Below, piece after piece: positions 61,321 to 64,000 of a stretch of 64,000 nt of DNA. This DNA comes from Gemmataceae bacterium (GTDB taxonomy: Bacteria > Planctomycetota > Planctomycetia > Gemmatales > Gemmataceae), in the NCBI GenBank assembly GCA_009692065.1, contig SHZY01000003.1:1-64000 (forward strand). Direction: 5' to 3'. The number at the start of each line of letters is the position of its first letter. Position 1 is the stretch's first letter. The position numbers and the translations under genes are program-made. The notes under the pieces are model-generated. The model saw nothing but the letters and a program-made list of their open reading frames with translations, did not search any database and was not told the origin of the DNA.

Positions 61321-62538
61321 ATGCAATCCCGCACACGCGCCGGCTTCACGCTGATCGAAATGATGGTTGCCATGGCGCTGACGCTTTTCATCATGGTGAT
61401 CCTGTCGCAAGCGTTCATCCTCTCGCTGGAAGCCTTCAGTCAGCTCAAGGGGATCGGTGACATGCAGATCAATCTGCGCGCCGCCGAGAACATGCTGCGG
61501 AACGACCTGGGCCAGGACCATTTCGAAGGCAAGCGCCGCCTGAGTGACCTGACGTTGACGGGCGGCCCGCAAATCGTCGCGCGGCCGCCGCAGGAAGGAT
61601 TTTTTGCCGTGGCGCGCTATTCTGCCTGCGACCTGACGGGAACGCCCGGCTTCCCTTATGTTTATGAAGGCCCCGACGTCAACGGCATGGGATCCTTCCT
61701 CGCGTTCAATCATGTGCTTTACATGACGGTGAAACGCAAGGGGAACCAGCAAGAGAACTATTTCAATGCCTCGCTGGTCGAAACGTCGGCGGCGCCGGGA
61801 GTGCTGGGGCCATTTTTTGGCCCAGCGAGCCTCACGGTTTACAATGTAAGTCCGGCCAACCTTGCGACTTCAACGTTGAGCGTACCCTATAGGGGCGGTT
61901 CCTACGCCTTTTATGGCAGCCAGTGGTCCGAGGTTCTCTACTACTTGGTGCGCACCGGTAGCACCGAAGAGCCGAGCAATCCCACCAGCGTGCAGGGCAC
62001 GCCGACGTTTTCGCTGATCCGCGCACAGTTTGTGATGGTGCCGAACGGAACCAACGTGAGCGACCTCTATGCGACGCCGGCCTACACGAGCGGCCAAATC
62101 TCCACACTCAGCCAAACGACCTTCCAGGGCATGTCGTGCAATCCGGTTACGTCGGGCGGTGTCACGTCGCTCAAGTTTTTTTCCCCGGCGGACGCCGCCA
62201 CCCAGGGCGCGCCGCAGCGTGTCATCCCAGATCTCACCAGGTTTGTGCCGGGCTGGGTGGATCCACCGGGGCCAGGCCGCCTGATCAACTCAGTCTTTGG
62301 AGTCCGCGAAACCCTGGTGCTCCCGAACGTCGTTTCGTTCCAGGTGCAAGTCATGCCGCTCGGCAGCTGGGCCTTCGACGACATGCAGCCCCTGGCGCCT
62401 GCTTCGATCAGTGCGCCTTATCTGTATGACACGGCGATGACGCCCAGCAGCGGCCTCAAAGGCATCCGCGTCACCTTGCGAGTCTGGGACAACAAGACGC
62501 GGCAGACCCGCCAGGCGTCAGTGGTGCAGGATTTGTAA
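61321..62538 (+). CDS. Prepilin-type protein, GspJ/PilW-like
   Basis: The protein has 405 residues from the ATG at 61321. The signal RAG-FTLIEMMVAMALTLFIMVILSQAFILSLEAFSQL has Glu at +5 and the GspJ/PilW-type helix. The helix is followed by a beta-rich domain ending in IRVTLRVWDNKTRQTRQASVVQDL, a typical PilW-like last strand (KGIRVTLRV). It is probably a minor pseudopilin. The order H-I-J seen over the three genes is the same as in classical gsp operons. Confidence 0.88.
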   Translation: MQSRTRAGFTLIEMMVAMALTLFIMVILSQAFILSLEAFSQLKGIGDMQINLRAAENMLRNDLGQDHFEGKRRLSDLTLTGGPQIVARPPQEGFFAVARYSACDLTGTPGFPYVYEGPDVNGMGSFLAFNHVLYMTVKRKGNQQENYFNASLVETSAAPGVLGPFFGPASLTVYNVSPANLATSTLSVPYRGGSYAFYGSQWSEVLYYLVRTGSTEEPSNPTSVQGTPTFSLIRAQFVMVPNGTNVSDLYATPAYTSGQISTLSQTTFQGMSCNPVTSGGVTSLKFFSPADAATQGAPQRVIPDLTRFVPGWVDPPGPGRLINSVFGVRETLVLPNVVSFQVQVMPLGSWAFDDMQPLAPASISAPYLYDTAMTPSSGLKGIRVTLRVWDNKTRQTRQASVVQDL

Positions 62539-62655
62539 GCGATTACTTAGTTGTGGCATGGTCAGGAAACCGTGCCGCAACGAGCACACCGGGCCACAAC
62601 GGGCACTGCCGCCCCAGCTCGCCAGAAGCGAGCGGTTCAACAGGGAGTCCATACA

Positions 62656-64000
62656 ATGCGTCACCTATCAGCCAATTCTCGCGACGTGCGCCGCCCCGGC
62701 ATGGTGCTCCTGGTCGTCATGGCACTCCTGGCGCTCTTCTCCAGCGTGGCGCTGGGCTTCGTCTTCTACGCTGATGCCGAGGCCGTTGCCGCCAGGGCCA
62801 ATAACGAGTCGATGGCCAAGGACCAGCCCGACATCGACACGGAGCTGCTCGCCGCGTACTTTCTCAACCAGCTCATGTACCCGACGGACAACATCTATTC
62901 GGCCATGCGCGGTTGGGACCTGGCCCGGTCGATGCATGGCTACAATCCGACCACGCTGAACTACACGCCCTACAACGGCACGGGCCGCATCAGCTTGATG
63001 TACCCGGACATCACCTTCCCCGTCGATAATTTCACGATGGTGAATTACACGACGTACTGGGACCGGACCTCGGCCAGCCCCGGCGTGAATTTCGTACGCA
63101 CGCCGGAATACACGGACAAGGTGCCGTTTCTGCCGGCCGGTGGGCCGCCGTCGCCGACCCATCTGGCAGCCGGTGGGCCAACCTACCGCTACGTCGGCGG
63201 CTCGAACCCGCCGTGGACTGCCTATGACACGAACAGCCTGTTCCTGGCGGAGATGACCGCGGATGGGTACGTTCGGCGGCCTTCCTTCATCCGTCCTTGG
63301 ATGCAAGGCAACATCCCGGGTTCCGACGCCAATAAATACATGTCGCTTCGCCCCGATGTCGGCTGGCACCCCGCCTTCGTCACGCCGGACAACGAATTTG
63401 TCCCCGGACCCGTGCCGGGAACGGGCTACCACCTAGATGTACGCAATAACGACGCCGGCCGCGGCGCGCTGATCAACGGCGTCCCCTACCAGAACGACAG
63501 CACCTTGATGGACCTCGGCTTCCCCGTGAAGACCGCCCCGAATGGCCGACGCTTCAAGCCGCTTTTCGCGCCGCTGATCGTGGACCTGAGCAACCGCCTG
63601 CACCTGTGGGCGCACCACAACCGCATCGGCGCCGGCGCTGCGCACGTCTCCAATCAGGGCCTGGGAGCGCCGGAAGTCAACCTCGGCAAGCTGCCCGGCG
63701 CAGTTGCAGCCGAGTTGCAAGCGCTGCTCAATCTGCGTTACGGCGGCGTCGTCGGCGGACCTGGCTCGTTGCCGGCGGGATCGCCGACACGCTTTCCGAA
63801 CGCTGCCAACGTCTCCTGGTTCGCCAATCTCGACGCCGATGGCCGCAATTCCGCTACCGGTGGCTATAGCAACAGGCCGCTCACTGCCTGGGCGATCGTC
63901 GTCGGCATGAGTCTCGTCATCGACGCGGGCAGCGCCAGCCAGGAAACCGTCGGCGTGACCGGGGTAGGCCCAGGCAACACCTTCACCGCGAATTTCGCCA
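62656..64000 (+). CDS. GspK/PilX-like protein, cut by window end
   Basis: The frame is open for at least 448 codons from the ATG at 62656 to the last base. The N-terminus RRPGMVLLVVMALLALFSSVALGFVFYA is a hydrophobic PilX/GspK-type segment. It lacks the Glu at +5, as expected for GspK, the fibre-tip pseudopilin. The segment ANNESMAKDQPDIDTELLAAYFLNQLMYP resembles planctomycete homologues. The long mature region continues past the window. Position after the J-like gene supports the K role. Confidence 0.75.
   Translation, partial: MRHLSANSRDVRRPGMVLLVVMALLALFSSVALGFVFYADAEAVAARANNESMAKDQPDIDTELLAAYFLNQLMYPTDNIYSAMRGWDLARSMHGYNPTTLNYTPYNGTGRISLMYPDITFPVDNFTMVNYTTYWDRTSASPGVNFVRTPEYTDKVPFLPAGGPPSPTHLAAGGPTYRYVGGSNPPWTAYDTNSLFLAEMTADGYVRRPSFIRPWMQGNIPGSDANKYMSLRPDVGWHPAFVTPDNEFVPGPVPGTGYHLDVRNNDAGRGALINGVPYQNDSTLMDLGFPVKTAPNGRRFKPLFAPLIVDLSNRLHLWAHHNRIGAGAAHVSNQGLGAPEVNLGKLPGAVAAELQALLNLRYGGVVGGPGSLPAGSPTRFPNAANVSWFANLDADGRNSATGGYSNRPLTAWAIVVGMSLVIDAGSASQETVGVTGVGPGNTFTANFA

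Overview
The window looks like chromosome from a Planctomycetes bacterium, most likely of the Gemmataceae/Pirellulales kind. This is inferred from gene content: a DUF1501 protein, a DUF1549/DUF1553 cytochrome-type protein, a PSCyt1-WD40 giant protein, a split TrmE-like GTPase, an isolated rsmH outside any division cluster, a type II secretion/type IV pilus-like pseudopilin cluster, and palindromic repeats in nearly every intergenic space. No rRNA, tRNA or CRISPR was seen.

Layout. 1-146 is the end of an insertion sequence, cut by the window edge. 233-5092 holds a Dabb protein, a sugar-phosphate transferase, obgE, coaX and an MnmE-like GTPase. 5097-6009 holds a REP cluster and bacterioferritin with its promoter. 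6065-10175 is a four-gene TroA/Znu-type metal ABC transporter read leftward, whose last permease carries a DtxR-like C-terminal domain. 10337-19778 holds a secreted protein, DUF1501, a REP-bounded module (hypothetical gene plus RAYT transposase), DUF1549/1553 and the PSCyt1-WD40 protein. 19840-25989 holds an M16 peptidase pair, a GNAT, an aldo/keto reductase, a zinc-ribbon membrane protein and two CBS proteins. 26134-31347 holds pcrA, a frameshifted small exported protein, a TIM-barrel isomerase and a CehA/McbA-like protein.

31491-33351 is the most interesting stretch. It has a perfect parS-type palindrome, then a near-consensus sigma-70 promoter, a leaderless 34-codon peptide rich in Val, Ile and Leu, an intrinsic terminator with a matching antiterminator, and cimA, the first enzyme of citramalate-dependent isoleucine synthesis. 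I read this as a branched-chain amino acid attenuator.

33423-49513 holds valS (with an in-frame palindromic insertion), a frameshifted membrane-ankyrin gene, a REC-GGDEF diguanylate cyclase, rsmH, an ABC-2 type membrane protein, a YjhG-type sugar-acid dehydratase, a WD40 protein, a second RAYT with cognate REPs, acs and a YXWGXW protein. 50007-64000 is one rightward secretion/pilus cluster: two GspE/PilB-type ATPases, PilT, GspF/PilC, five prepilin-like proteins and a GspK/PilX-like protein running off the end. Its order matches the G-H-I-J-K pseudopilin order.

A recurrent theme is palindromic elements. At least two families have their likely RAYT mobilisers in the window. Some copies lie inside coding frames (valS, the WD40 giant) or supply the C-terminus of a gene (cimA, the RAYT-linked hypothetical).
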